The position numbers and the translations under genes are program-made. A stretch of 64,000 nucleotides of DNA from Tethya wilhelma (taxonomy: Eukaryota; Porifera; Demospongiae; Tethyida; Tethyidae), in the NCBI GenBank assembly GCA_964030475.1, contig CAXIPT010000018.1, positions 142,739 to 206,738 of the forward strand. Direction: 5' to 3'. The notes below the pieces were generated by a model. It had not been told where the DNA came from. It did no database searches and worked only from the letters and a program-made list of their open reading frames with translations. Positions 21,922 to 33,924 of the stretch are shown in pieces (position 1 is the stretch's first letter; every line of letters begins with the position of its first letter).

Positions 21922-23410
21922 CTACACGCTATTTGAAGTGCCTATGAGATCGACCACGTTGCGCTGTAAACACATCTTGCCCTGACAATTCTCCAACCAC
22001 CATTCTCCTGTCCTTAACCATTGCTCCAACCTAATGTGAACCAGAAGGATTAGTAACTTGAGTGACATTCTTGTCAAAGGCAGAGAGAACTTGTGATAAC
22101 GGACCCAATGCTTTGCCAACATGGGTGATCGCTCTTTCAGTCTTATTTGCACCTAGACCTTTGATAGCTTCCTTACATAATCTATTGAGGTGCTCCATGT
22201 GCAGGTCACAGGCTATATTTCTTCCACGTTGGCCACGGGTGTTCACAAATCGACTCCATATAAGTTGCTGTGCTTGCCTTGGGGAGAGAATGAAATAATA
22301 CTCGTACAATGTTTTTAAAATCTCGATGGAATAGTTATTCTTTTGGGTCGACTTAAACAGAGACAGAAGGTACTAACTTCCACAGAGTGACAAGTCTCTT
22401 ACCATCGCCCTCCCTGATTGCATCTCTATAACTGAGGTAAAAAAGGCACAGCATAAGATTGCAAGCGTAAGATTGCACACCATCCTTGGTAGTACGTGAC
22501 GTTGGACCAAGAATGCAGAAATCAACATACTCGGCAACAATCTTAGCAGATATTTTGCTTATGATACATTTCCTCTCATGGTCTTGGAGTATCCAGATAT
22601 TTTGTGTATCGTAATGATCATCAATAGTGGGTGTGGAGTCCAGAGTGTCCATCTTCATCATAGTCATTGTAGCAGCAAGTACATGGCACTGTACGATGAG
22701 AGTGAAAAAATCGTCACATGCGTTGAAGTCATTCTTGGGATTGGTGACTACATTTCGGCGGTTGATTAAATTTCTCAGTTGGTACAAGGTTCCGTGGTCC
22801 TTTCCAGATTTAGTAGACACAGACGTTTCCAAATAGCCTGGAAAAATATAATAGAAGATGATCAATGGTATAACATTAGTTCGATTGAAGACAAAAGCAA
22901 CAAAAATATCTACAAACTACATAGGCAATAAATTACCATAAGAATGGTGACAGTTGTGTGCCATTCTTCAAACACTGGAAGAAGATCCTCGAGTTTCCCA
23001 AGAGGTGATGTAGAATTGACACGATGTTGTTGACTACCTCTGCTTCTTGCTGCAGTTAGCTGATCTCCACCAAATAAAATCTGCTGTACTCTGATTTCTA
23101 TCTCTTTCTCTGTTGAGTGCCTTTTCCAAGCGTTCCTTCACGGGTACATACTGTTGAAGATGTTCAATGATGTCTATCATGTCTTCATACTTAGTTTCAT
23201 TCTTCAACAGAACTCCAAGTGGAACCTAAGTGATACGTAATTGTATGTACACAAATTAATGAGGTAACTGTCATTATATGTCTTTAAAATGAGACAAACT
23301 TACCACTTCTGAAAGTTTTGACATTTGTTCAGAGAAATCATGTGGAATATGCCAATCAATGACATCACTGAAGTTTTCTTTGAAGAATGTCATATTCTCA
23401 CATATCAAAG
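21922..23410 (-). CDS. DUF6589-domain transposon-type protein
   Basis: At least four minus-strand exons are visible. 23400-23306 reads DVIDWHIPHDFSEQMSKLSEV with donor GTAAGT. 23226-22935 reads VPLGVLLKNETKYEDMIDII, and in another frame ILFGGDQLTAARSRG and LLPVFEEWHTTV. 22835-22380 reads KSGKDHGTLYQLRNLINRR, DFNACDDFF, and YRDAIREGDGKR. 22309-22031 reads YEYYFILSPRQAQQLIWSR, CDLHMEHLNRLCKEAIKG. The order VPLGVL...GGDQLTAARARGSQ...KHGKDHGTLYQL...REGDG...CDLHMEHLN is characteristic of DUF6589, an uncharacterised, highly multicopy domain of animals and fungi, probably transposase-like. One frameshift lies in the second exon. The N-terminus beyond 23410 is not recognised. Confidence 0.75.
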
Positions 23411-23419
23411 AGCTCTTTC

Positions 23420-25370
23420 AAAACTGGACTCGCATTTAAAGGGGTCTGGCTATACCAGACTGTCCATGCAGCTACTTATGACAACAAGGCAGCTAGTAGT
23501 GCTACTAGTGCTTCTTCATAAAACATCTCAGAAACTTTCGGTACATTTACACACTTGCATGTATAGGCAATGTAACAAGGTCTTGCACATGGATTGCACT
23601 CTGAAACATTTAACATCAGCCAAAAATTATGGAATTATCATGCCAATTTAGCGTCATAACACCAGATGGAAACAAACGGTGCCAATTTGTCAATAATTGT
23701 TTTGGTTATGCATCTGAATTTAACAATCTTATAATATTGTACTCGGCCTGGTGGCGCTCGATATGGCTGAAGATGTCTTGATACATGTCTCGGATGAAAA
23801 ACTTCAAGTTTCTCTCTAGAGTGGCATTATTATAAGAGCAACAGGTTTGTGGCAATGAGTAGGAGCAGTTATTAGATAATTATAGATGTCACTACGCTAC
23901 AAGCAATATGAGGTATGCTTTTCTGGATTATCCCAATTGCATTAATAAAATTCTTACCACTGACTCCTAAGACAATACATTCCAGTAAGAAATTCACATT
24001 CACCACGATGTCAATCTTACTACTGGAGTTCAAAACATTGTTTTCTCCCTCCCTTCCCCTAGCCCCCTCCCCCTGGACACATACTTCAATGTTTTCTTCT
24101 TTGAATCTATTATTTCTTGGACAAAACTGTTACCTATGATCTTGAGGTTGGTGCTTAGACTTCATATGATTGAAGTAGTTCATCCCCTCGTGGCCACCCA
24201 GTCCCCTGTACTTCACAGAGTAGTGTTTTGGCTTCAGTAGGTATCATAAGAGCAAATCAATAGTGACTTGTATAGTATTATCATGACATTATATAGATGA
24301 CATTGCAATATACGGCTTTACGCTAATAGTTTTGGAGAACACATTCAAAGAGTTCATGCATAGCCTCATTTCATAAACGGAAGACCAATTCCATAATGTG
24401 GTACAGCACTTATAGAACTCGTATGTACTGATTCTTTTTTGAGAAAGGATAAAAAATGTGGCTTTTTATACTAGGAAGTTTCAATTTCGATTTCCTGAGT
24501 AATCGTATGACGTGGTGTCACCATATTATATGACTAATACTCCACCCATGTGGCAGGAAAAAAATCTTTGCCAGAAAACAAAGGCTTCAGCTGCTGCAGC
24601 TTTCTTCTTAGTGTACTCCAGTGTGAAGTAATCATGAGTTTGAGCCATCTTCTACACACAAACAGTGAAAGTACCGTCTTCACTGTACAAAGCTTACGGA
24701 TGTGGACTGTTCTTCGAGGATGATTATATAGCACTGCAGTCTCACAAGGCAAAAACGATTTGGTTGGTTGGTTGGTTGGTTTCAAATTTGGCAAAAAATT
24801 TTACCTCGTTAAGGTTCAAAATTACAAAATACTGAAATCTGATTGGAGGTTACAACATTCCGCGATTGCAAACGAAAACTAGGCCACTTTTACCAGACGT
24901 CCTTCCCCCCCCCCTCGAATGTCTGGCCTGCGAGACTAGCTAGCCTCCTGCTCTCCCTGTAGCTAACCATGATACCAAAAGCTAATCATAGGTGTGGTAA
25001 AGTATTGTCAGAAAGCTTTAGGCTGCATGCATCTGTCAACTTCATGGAGTACTTCAAGCCTGGACCCAGTAGTTACAATCAAACCCAGGCCAAATGAGAA
25101 ATAGAGCTCTACAAATAAAGGTATAATATTAACATAGCTAGTGGAGTATTGTCACAAATGCAATGAGTACGTAGATTGTCACACATTTGATTCTTTCGAC
25201 TTTGCTAGTTGTAGGCGAATGTGAAAGGAGGTTGGACAAATTTTAATGAGATCACATTCCTTATTCATTTTATACGAGTGTTTACGTCAACCTGCTGAGT
25301 CAGCATTTTAAGGCACAAGGCCACCGTTATGGCAACTGTAAATGGTTACATTCCATCGGACATCAGTTAG
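23420..25370. other. No gene recognised
   Basis: Includes a palindrome GTCTGGCTATACCAGAC at 23449-23465 next to AAAGGGG, typical of short palindromic MITE ends. Open frames here (for example 23915-24139 and 24534-24794) match nothing I know and lack splice context. Confidence 0.4.
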
Positions 25371-25373
25371 TAC

Positions 25374-25925
25374 TTAGTGACTTGGAATAGTGATCATGTA
25401 GACATTTCCTATTCTGAGTAATGGAACATAAACAGAAGCAGACTTATCTGAGTCTCTATCCTCGAGAATATCGAGCCCTTCAGCTCTTGCTGCCATCATC
25501 AGTGCCCATTTTAACTCTGTTGCACTCGGATACGTATACGTACACACGTCCATGTGGACTTTGGAATGCAAAATATTTTAATATGTCCAACCTCCTCTGC
25601 TGTCATGTCCATTCCATCTCTAATCCTGAATTCCTCAGTTGCCTTACCTATTTTATACCGTACAGCGGGAAAGTTTTGTGGTGTCAAAACTTTCAAGTGG
25701 CACCTTCCAATGCACACCATCAGCTCTGGAGTCTCCATTGGATCCAAGAGATTGAGGTAAAAACCCAAAAAGACGCAGATCCTCAGAGTCACATAAGCTT
25801 ATGAAGGAAGAGGTGTCATTCTTAGGTGTGACAGAACCAATGACAGAACTAGTCATGTTCACAGCGTCGTTCCACAAGCACCAACTTAATTCAAAATTAC
25901 TCAGGATGGTTTGTGAAATCACTTA
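25374..25925 (-). pseudogene. Protein-like exons of unknown gene, repeated at 32.9 kb
   Basis: Minus-strand frames read NFELSWCLWNDAVNMTSSVI, then SEDLRLFGFLPQSLG, then FPAVRYKIGKATEEFRI and DGMDMTAEEV (donor GTTGGA), then ELKWALMMAARAEGLDILED. Composition looks genuine. The SEDLRLFGFLP piece weakly recalls the EST1/SMG DNA-RNA-binding region (LPEDxxLRGFLPL), but I would not assign it. A shorter version recurs at 32930-33065, so this is a repeated sequence and may be transposon cargo. Confidence 0.35.
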
Positions 25926-25989
25926 ATAATCAAGTCACATGAATGGAATCTTCCTACCTCCTCTAGGCTTTATTTATAATAGCATTAAT

Positions 25990-26730
25990 TTATTAGTGCT
26001 ACCCATAGAGATCGGTATTTTACTGAAAATCTGATCATACTTTAAAACTGACCATTTCAGTGTCAGATGCAGCTTCCCTGTGCACTGTAACTGATTGCCA
26101 CGTTGTACTGCTATTTGTTGGCTGTTCAAGCCAGTAATGTTGCTGCAGATGAATTTGTCACAGCCTGTCTGCACGAGAAACCGTAAAAATTTTAACCATT
26201 GTGGTGCACATTTCTATGTAGTTGATGTCCAGTCCTCCACGGTGCTGGTTTGGATAATTGGCTGGGCGATTAACTCCAGACATGGAAGGCATTGTCTTCT
26301 CCAAGTTCTCAGAGGAGAGAAACTCTACTAGTTTGTGTTGTATCTGTCTGTCATTAGTAGCATTGTGGAAGCTCCAGTAGCTGAATGAGTAGAGAAAGGT
26401 ATTGTGTCGAAGTCGGAATTTGACACGATCCCAACGTCTATATCCATCTGCATGTCAGAAATATCCTCCTCTAATATATTAAGGTCAAGATCATCACCAA
26501 AGTTCCAATAAACTGATCAACCACTGAATCCATGAATGCATCATAATAATGGATGTGTACAATTAATTCATCATTACTGCATGCATGCATACATGCTGAT
26601 CAGGCCTTCAGTCTTACCAGAGTTTATGTCAGCAATGGGTGAATCAATATCAGCTTTCTGGATTGAATTCTGTGGAACAGTATTGTACGGAGGTTGACAG
26701 GCATTGTCAGAAACATCTTTAGCAATTGGA
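25990..26730. other. No gene recognised
   Basis: Short open frames on both strands but no family resemblance. The TGCATGCATGCATAC run at 26578-26593 is a small self-complementary repeat. Confidence 0.35.
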
Positions 26731-26736
26731 GCATCT

Positions 26737-28121
26737 TCAGGATGCTAAACTTGAAGGCCAGTGAACATAATCAACATCATCATAGATGTCATACTGTTCC
26801 TCCCACCTTGTCTCAAACAGATCCAACTGTTCTCTGGAAAATACAAAAGGATTTTCCTCACTTGTATTAGCTTGAGAACTGGATTCCTTCACTGCATTTT
26901 CTCCACCGAAAGATGTTTTTTTACTCACTTGTGGAACTGAAATTACAGACGAATTGAACGGATATACTCCACTTATCTTGAAAGCATTAACGATGCTTTC
27001 AGGTCAAACACTCTTGGCCCATGCTTGAGCAAAGAGTGTGTTGAAGTTGAACTTGGAAAGTACCTTTCCTGATTCTTCTGGAAGTAGCTGTGACAAAATT
27101 CCGTCCAATTAATTTTCAGTGGTCCAAAAACACCTACATCTAATGGTTGGGCTTCATGCGTGGAATGGGGTGGTAAACACAGCATGATCACCTGATTTTC
27201 TCTCGCAAGACGGACAACCTCTGGCTGGTAGTGTATGCTGTGGCCATCAAGGAGCTAAAGGAGAGGTCTGGATGGAACAGCAAACTTCAAAAAGTGCTAA
27301 ACCTGCCAGGATTTGAATAATCAGGTATTCATCCAGCCATTTTCACTCATGCCATACCGAGTTCCTGGGAATTCTCCTGTGGTCCACGCATGATTGAGAT
27401 TCTTCCCATTGAAAATTACTAACAGCGGTATCCAATGGCATTGACGCACCCAACAATTGTGATTTGATTTCCCCTTTTTTTCCCTGCATGGTTGTAGCGA
27501 ACTTTTTCCGAACCTTTCTTAACAACTATATATGTTTGGTGGTTTGAAATTATAAATCTGGGAGGGGCTCTTCATGAAACATCCTTGAACAAGCTAAAAT
27601 AATGGCCAATTGCCTCCTCGTTTATGGCATTAAATCTTACCTGAGCAGTGGAGTCTCCTTTTCACAACAATATTGTTGGGTTTCTCTTAACGAGTTTACT
27701 CCACTGCCCATGAGTGATTCCCTTTCACCAGAGAGTCGACCCTTGTCCCTTGCAATTGTTTCAGCAATGGCAAGAACATCTCATCTTGTCCTGCCATAAC
27801 CAACTTCAGCAGACTCTTGAAGGAATATAGCTCTTCCTCTTCTTGTACATTCAAGTACGGCTTTGGCCCAGGTTTAACTCCATGCTGTGTATTACCACGT
27901 GCTCTATTAAATAAAGTACTTCGAGGCACTCCATGTTCTTTGGCAGCTTGGGTAACGGAAAAGCCATCTTCAACAGCCTTCATAGCACTGAGCACTTGAA
28001 TGTCTGCCCACTGCTTTCGTTTTGCATAAGGTCGTGACTTTCGCTTTGGCTTTGTAAACGAGTGAATTCTATTTTTCCCTTCATTTAGAGTCTTGCGATT
28101 GGGAGGCATCGCTCGCAGCAT
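26737..28121 (-). pseudogene. pogo/Tigger transposase
   Basis: This is a Tc1/mariner-superfamily transposase of the Tigger (pogo) group. The N-terminal frame from Met 28121 has a basic start and an HTH_psq domain: WADIQVLSAMKAVEDGFSVT, AAKEHGVPRSTLFNRARG. This reads on as VRFNAINEEA near 27620. The DDE_1 part follows with frameshifts: KGSEKVRYNHAGKKG, FPGTRYGMSENGW (27350-27400), LLDGHSIHYQPEVVRLA (27220-27260, second catalytic Asp), LCLPPHSTHEAQPLDVGVFG (27120-27185, third Asp in QPLDVGV). A C-terminal acidic exon ends at 26737. Frameshifts near 27500 and 27270 make it inactive. Its 5' half is duplicated at 28952-30098. Confidence 0.85.
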
Positions 28122-28950
28122 GATTAGAACCTATATTATTACGCATAAACCAAGATTTTCTCTTTAATTTGATCCGCATAATTGCATGCATTACATCCTA
28201 TAAATAACTATACTATCCTAGATGCTGACTATTTATAAATATAATAATAAAGTAAAATTTAATCCATGGTGTTAGGCTCATGCAACATCATCGGTAAAAA
28301 CTAACACTGAAATTTTTGTCTTGCGTGAACAGTGATGGCGGGTTTGGTTCCAACGGCAAAGCTGAATATGGTCTCCAACACTTTGAGGTGTGATGTAAAA
28401 GTTTCCTGCAAGCTAAGTTAGAAACGTCTCTCGGTGAGTCAATCTAAGTTCGACTATAGAGTCCTTGTTCAATACTAGAACAGGACCATCGCTTCTAAAA
28501 TGCAAAAAAAGGCAATCACTAGCAAGTACGATGCAACAAAGTTTGTCGGTGATGATAGTGTCTGCCTGCTAGTGACTGCGCTCTCCGAACCTTCAGTAAT
28601 ATATGAAGCAAGGCAGCATTCACTCCTTGATCCTGTCACGTAGAGCAGCTTGCAGATCTGAGATTGACCTATTCATACCTAACTAGCTATAGCTCGTATC
28701 CATTGCTCGCTCGATCGATCACAGCCGGCCAAGCGCTGAGCGGCGGCGCGGCAGCATCCTAGCTCGAGCTCCGAGGCTGTGCATGTGCACATTATGCGCA
28801 TGAGCATATCATAATTGCGAACTACAGCAAATCCATGTCCATAAATGATTCCCGTTAATAATTGGTTACCTACGCTACTATGATCATGGTCCGGTAAATC
28901 AGCATTGAAGCTACTGTATTATAAAAGTCCAGTCAACCAGTCCAGTTATG
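27804..28950. repeat. Perfect 1,147-bp duplication, unit 1
   Basis: Identical as far as I can see to 28952-30098 (constant offset 1,148, no indels). It carries the Tigger N-terminal half and about 830 bases of its 5' flank. The two units are separated by the single N at 28951, where unit 1 ends and unit 2 begins. Confidence 0.95.
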
Positions 28951-28951
28951 N

Positions 28952-30098
28952 CTTCAGCAGACTCTTGAAGGAATATAGCTCTTCCTCTTCTTGTACATTC
29001 AAGTACGGCTTTGGCCCAGGTTTAACTCCATGCTGTGTATTACCACGTGCTCTATTAAATAAAGTACTTCGAGGCACTCCATGTTCTTTGGCAGCTTGGG
29101 TAACGGAAAAGCCATCTTCAACAGCCTTCATAGCACTGAGCACTTGAATGTCTGCCCACTGCTTTCGTTTTGCATAAGGTCGTGACTTTCGCTTTGGCTT
29201 TGTAAACGAGTGAATTCTATTTTTCCCTTCATTTAGAGTCTTGCGATTGGGAGGCATCGCTCGCAGCATGATTAGAACCTATATTATTACGCATAAACCA
29301 AGATTTTCTCTTTAATTTGATCCGCATAATTGCATGCATTACATCCTATAAATAACTATACTATCCTAGATGCTGACTATTTATAAATATAATAATAAAG
29401 TAAAATTTAATCCATGGTGTTAGGCTCATGCAACATCATCGGTAAAAACTAACACTGAAATTTTTGTCTTGCGTGAACAGTGATGGCGGGTTTGGTTCCA
29501 ACGGCAAAGCTGAATATGGTCTCCAACACTTTGAGGTGTGATGTAAAAGTTTCCTGCAAGCTAAGTTAGAAACGTCTCTCGGTGAGTCAATCTAAGTTCG
29601 ACTATAGAGTCCTTGTTCAATACTAGAACAGGACCATCGCTTCTAAAATGCAAAAAAAGGCAATCACTAGCAAGTACGATGCAACAAAGTTTGTCGGTGA
29701 TGATAGTGTCTGCCTGCTAGTGACTGCGCTCTCCGAACCTTCAGTAATATATGAAGCAAGGCAGCATTCACTCCTTGATCCTGTCACGTAGAGCAGCTTG
29801 CAGATCTGAGATTGACCTATTCATACCTAACTAGCTATAGCTCGTATCCATTGCTCGCTCGATCGATCACAGCCGGCCAAGCGCTGAGCGGCGGCGCGGC
29901 AGCATCCTAGCTCGAGCTCCGAGGCTGTGCATGTGCACATTATGCGCATGAGCATATCATAATTGCGAACTACAGCAAATCCATGTCCATAAATGATTCC
30001 CGTTAATAATTGGTTACCTACGCTACTATGATCATGGTCCGGTAAATCAGCATTGAAGCTACTGTATTATAAAAGTCCAGTCAACCAGTCCAGTTATG
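28952..30098. repeat. Perfect 1,147-bp duplication, unit 2
   Basis: The second unit includes a truncated copy of the Tigger HTH_psq frame (Met at 29269) that runs into the N. The GC-rich stretch at 29870-29925 and the CGATCGATC run near 29860 lie in the 5' flank in both units. Confidence 0.95.
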
Positions 30099-30099
30099 A

Positions 30100-31180
30100 T
30101 TGTAGACTGCTGGTAGAGGAGCCAGTCCCACTGGTGGGGTGGTACAACACCTTACACACACAACCATGACCAAGGTCCTTCACAGAATGCAATACTTCAT
30201 TGTCATGTAAATGCCCCGAGCCATGCAGGCCAACACTGATAGGAATGTTTGTATATGTTAATGATCGTGTATAAATCAGTGACACACATTATAGAAAGTG
30301 GAAAACAATTAGCTAGCTAGTGGATCGTGACACATAAAGCTGTACCACAGTACAAGCCAGCTGTACTATGATTTTTTAGGGTGCATGTATTTTTTGGGGA
30401 GCCTGGGAACGAAGCTAACCATTGGGCTGCAGCTATAATAAAGTTCCCTTGGGCTTCGCTCTCAAGAATAGCATTACTTGTACAAACAATTACAATGTAT
30501 TAATAATCATCTGAATCACGGGGCAATACTATAGAATGTAGATTATCACATCATGTTTGTTGCAAACTTTGGAGTTCAAGAGAGTCTCAGCCTACTGCTC
30601 AGGCTTATTTGGAGTGGATTGTATTGAAAGTAGAGGCTATAGCCAGTGACATTCTATCAAACTAAGTTTCTGCAAATTGCAAGTGTCTGAACAATTATAA
30701 ATGGTTTGTTAATGTTTCAAGTATATTGGACCATAGTTGAGCAGCTCATCTTTCTTACAGTAGTCATCCGGTGATGGCAATCTCACGGTTCCCATCAGTA
30801 TACAAAGCCGACATGCTAAAGTAACCTGTAAGGGACTGTGTAGGTACAGTAGAACCTCGATTATCCGAACACCTCGGGGCACAGCCTAACTTCAAGCATT
30901 TGGAAAACCGAATTTGTTCGGATAACTGAAGCAATAAAATAACGCTTGTTTTTACCCCTCTAACAGTAACCACGATAGTTTTACTAGCTCTTTAGCATGT
31001 CAGAACACTGGTAGATTGTATTTTTCTTCGATCAAACTTGAATAATAGCGACCGCGTGCACGATTACGTAAGCCTCAAGCTCGAAAAGAGGGCAGAGTCC
31101 GTTCAGATTTAACTGATCCTTGAGTGTAGTACTTGTCACATATTTAATACATAACAGTCATCTACTGAGTCTACCCATGG
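30100..31180. other. Mostly noncoding, with a Tigger-like end
   Basis: At 30845-30875 TACAGTAGAACCTCGATTAT followed by CCGAACAC matches the usual terminal sequence of Tigger-type elements (TA then CAGTRGAACCTCGATTAT). A partial inverted match (TTCGGATAAC) occurs at 30919-30928, so this may be a short decayed MITE. Repeat GGGAGCCTGGGAACGAAGCTA occurs at 30399-30419. No gene is recognised. Confidence 0.45.
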
Positions 31181-31184
31181 TCCA

Positions 31185-31400
31185 TATAGCTAGGAGAAAT
31201 GATTCGTTGCATGTGTTTGATGCATACACAATGTAGTCTCAGTGAAGTTTCAAGTTGAGGGTCTGAGAGATGGACAGCTGAAGATTTCGTGGTTTGCATT
31301 TCTTTGTGATTTCATATGGCACATAACATGTCAGCTGCTCCTAGAAACACATAGCTGTCATGTGTGACACCAACATGTGCTGTTGAATTTCAGTACTAAC
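31185..31400. repeat. Diverged copy of the 33.3-33.5 kb sequence
   Basis: About 200 bases (from AGGAGAAATGATTCG to GTGTGACACC) align with 33330-33515 and its duplicate at 34190-34375 with many substitutions. CAAGCACCTCGTGTATT at 31437-31453 also matches 34782-34798, so the homology is interrupted and extends further. Confidence 0.7.
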
Positions 31401-32058
31401 CTATACACTGGTATTTCAATGCAGCTAGGTGCATGCAAGCACCTCGTGTATTATAGTGTGTATGTATAATAAAGGCCATTAGTGCTTCTGTACATCTGCC
31501 AGGCCACATTTTTATACTTTGGTTGTTTGATTTTTACATACTTTGTAAAACTTAAAAATTTTTAATAAGACTTAAATAATACTTAGTAGTTATTACAACT
31601 ACCATATTATTATAGTTATTTATATACTTCCTGGTCTCATGTACGCACAGTACCAACACATTAGGTGCAATAAAAAATTGAAGTCATTGCTCACTTTGTA
31701 AGAGTACTATCAATAATTAGAAAATGAATACTGTCTAACCTAGCGGGAAAAGATGAAAAATGGCCTAGAAAAAATTGGACTTCGCACAAAAAAAAACTCC
31801 AAAAAAACTCAGGGACCCTACTGCACAATGGCAAACAAACCTATGAAAAAATGGCCTATAGTCGATACTCCACAATACTCCAGCTGCCGAAAAAAAAAAG
31901 AATCACTGACTTTGCTCCTCTACTTCGCTTTCGTTTCGATTTACTGCCAGTGATCGTTTCTTGAGAAGCCTTTTTCACAATACGTTTAACGTTTTTGGTG
32001 CGGCCCGATTATTAGCAGGTTTTCATAAAACAAAGTTAATGTATGTTAACATTATCAC

Positions 32059-32064
<6 letters not shown>

Positions 32065-32096
<32 letters not shown>
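32065..32096. repeat. (CA)n microsatellite
   Basis: A perfect CA run of about 16 units. The Cys-Val-rich minus-strand open frame across it is an artefact. Confidence 0.95.
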
Positions 32097-32098
<2 letters not shown>

Positions 32099-32389
32099 TT
32101 GAACTGGAATTTGAGTAGGTTAGAATCAATACAACAAATCAATACAAACACAAGAAAGGCAAGACAATATTTTTCAATGCCAGCACTAAAACAAGTTAAT
32201 GGAGGTGCATCATGGAGGCACACTTTTGCAGACACCTCAACACACGCACAAGGAACTAAAAAGTTGAATTGTGCCAACTAGTTGGGATGATACTTCATTG
32301 TAATCTTTAAAGTTGTCCATCACGACTAGCGCTAGAATGTCTTCTTTAAAGTCTCTCCTGGCTGCATGCTCTTATACATAAGGAATACG

Positions 32390-33065
32390 TTTAGGCATAT
32401 TGCACTGAAGTGGTTTCATTTGAGCAGTGTTTGGTTGAATGGATGATGTCCCATTCGCAAGGAAATTGATATGTGGCAGTAGCAACAATCTGCGCATTTT
32501 AACATTTAACATAATCATGCTCACAATGATTATTACTCGGTATGTAGAGAATATATACATTGATACTTGCATGTCATGAGACAAGATCAATTATGAATAA
32601 CATATAGTACAATTTATAGGAATGTCAATTGAAGATTCGACATCTATCAGCTGTTGGTTGATGTCCAACAATTTTGTTAATTCTTCCAGAGTCCACCCAA
32701 GTTTTAACATGGTGTTTGTCTGAGAAATGTCCTTGTTGACTCCTTTCATATAGGCATCATTAGTTGTTCTTAGGCTATAATTTAGTATTAAAAAAAGCAT
32801 TGTGCATGAATACAGTACCATTGGAATCTTCAATTTGTATCAACACTTGATGTAGAAATACTGTGAATACTGATATACCATACTGAAATTCACTTCCTGG
32901 GCAAGGACCTCCAGTGGTTAAGCCACGACCTCCATTGCTGAAGTTGCTGTCGTGTAATAATGTCCATTTCATCTCTAATCAAGGAAGTGGTGTCACTCTT
33001 AGGTGTGACAGAACCAATGATAGAACTAGTCATATTCACGGCGTCGTTCCACAACCACCAACTGG
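32390..33065 (-). mobile_element. RecQ-type element tail, copy 3 (short)
   Basis: Minus strand: an open frame reads YSLRTTNDAYMKGVNKDISQ, then MLKLGWTLEELTKLLDINQQ and VESSIDIPINC (32591-32833). This is the most intact version of a block also at 12545-12620 and 20105-20200. A YQFPCEWD-like piece near 32440-32470 corresponds to CYQLPCETH of the other copies. At 32930-33065 lies a shortened copy of the 25.6-25.9 kb exons. The arrangement links the WTLE-LTKLLDIN block to sequence that differs from the other two copies. Confidence 0.5.
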
Positions 33066-33923
33066 ATTCAAAATTACTCTAAATAGCTCAACTAAGTAAG
33101 TAATATCATCCCTTGTGAGCAATCGAACAACTTATGCATAACTTGACACAACAAAGTAAACCAAAATACTACTGGAACAGTAAAGTTAATTAGTAACTTA
33201 CACGGTACTTAACTTGTGTGATCCTCTAAGAACAGCAGAGATCAGATGAGAGACCAGGACAGGAGTAAAAGAAAAACCAGGTGTGCTAGTACTGCACACG
33301 TGAGTCTCCCCGTGGTACGTCTAGTTAGGAGAAAACGTCAAAATTGTTGCATGTGTTTGATTCTTACCCAATTTAGTCTCAATGAACTTTCAATTTGATA
33401 ATGAGAGAAGCACAGCTAAAGTGTTAATAGTTTACATTTCTTTTTCAATTTCATGTGGTACATAATATGTCAGCTGCTCGTAGAAAACACACAACTGTCA
33501 TGTGTGACACAAAGATCAATTTGTATACGAAGTTAAAGTTGTTGCAACTGCTGGGTGTACGATTTGGCAGATAATGAGATAATGAGAAGGAACAATAACG
33601 CAAATACCTGTTGAGTTTGAAGTTTTAAGGGAACACGCCCAAAATTGGATTCAAATCTGTTCAACTCAAAAAGAAAACTCTTGGTATTGGTTTCTATGGA
33701 ATTATCTGTACGGCTCAATGTGATGATTTGCTGTGTGCTGCTAAGATCATTTATCAAACTCTTTTTGATCCAAATGCATGCGAACAAGTTGAGCGGAACA
33801 AAGAACAAAGACTACCCATTAGCCATTTCATGCAGGACTTAATGCTGTTCTGGGCACACACCAAGATCCTCAAACTGACCTGCCAGTTGATATTTCAGCC
33901 AGGTGTACACACGGTGCAAACAA
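33065..33923. repeat. Perfect 859-bp duplication, unit 1
   Basis: Identical to 33925-34783 at a constant offset of 860, separated by the single N at 33924. It contains the kinase fragment. Confidence 0.95.
33600..33923 (+). pseudogene. Protein kinase N-lobe fragment
   Basis: The plus strand encodes KKKTLGIGFYGIICTAQC, then DDLLCAAKIIYQTLFDP. This is a glycine-rich ATP loop (G-x-G-x-Y-G) followed by the conserved lysine segment (CAAKII, equivalent to VAIK). Downstream, LPISHFMQDL is followed after a frameshift by GTHQDPQTDLPV, which fits the beta4-beta5 region. Such GxGxYGxVCKAKCDDLxCAAK kinases are greatly expanded in sponges (tyrosine-kinase-like). It stops before the catalytic loop, so HRD and DFG motifs are absent. 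It is probably a relic or one exon of a larger gene. Confidence 0.7.
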
Positions 33924-33924
33924 N

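Noticed and set aside
22062..22298. Plus-strand frame opposite the DUF6589 exon
   Set aside because: Antisense shadow of a recognised coding exon.
32023..32277. Cys-Val-rich minus-strand frame
   Set aside because: Produced by the (CA)n repeat.
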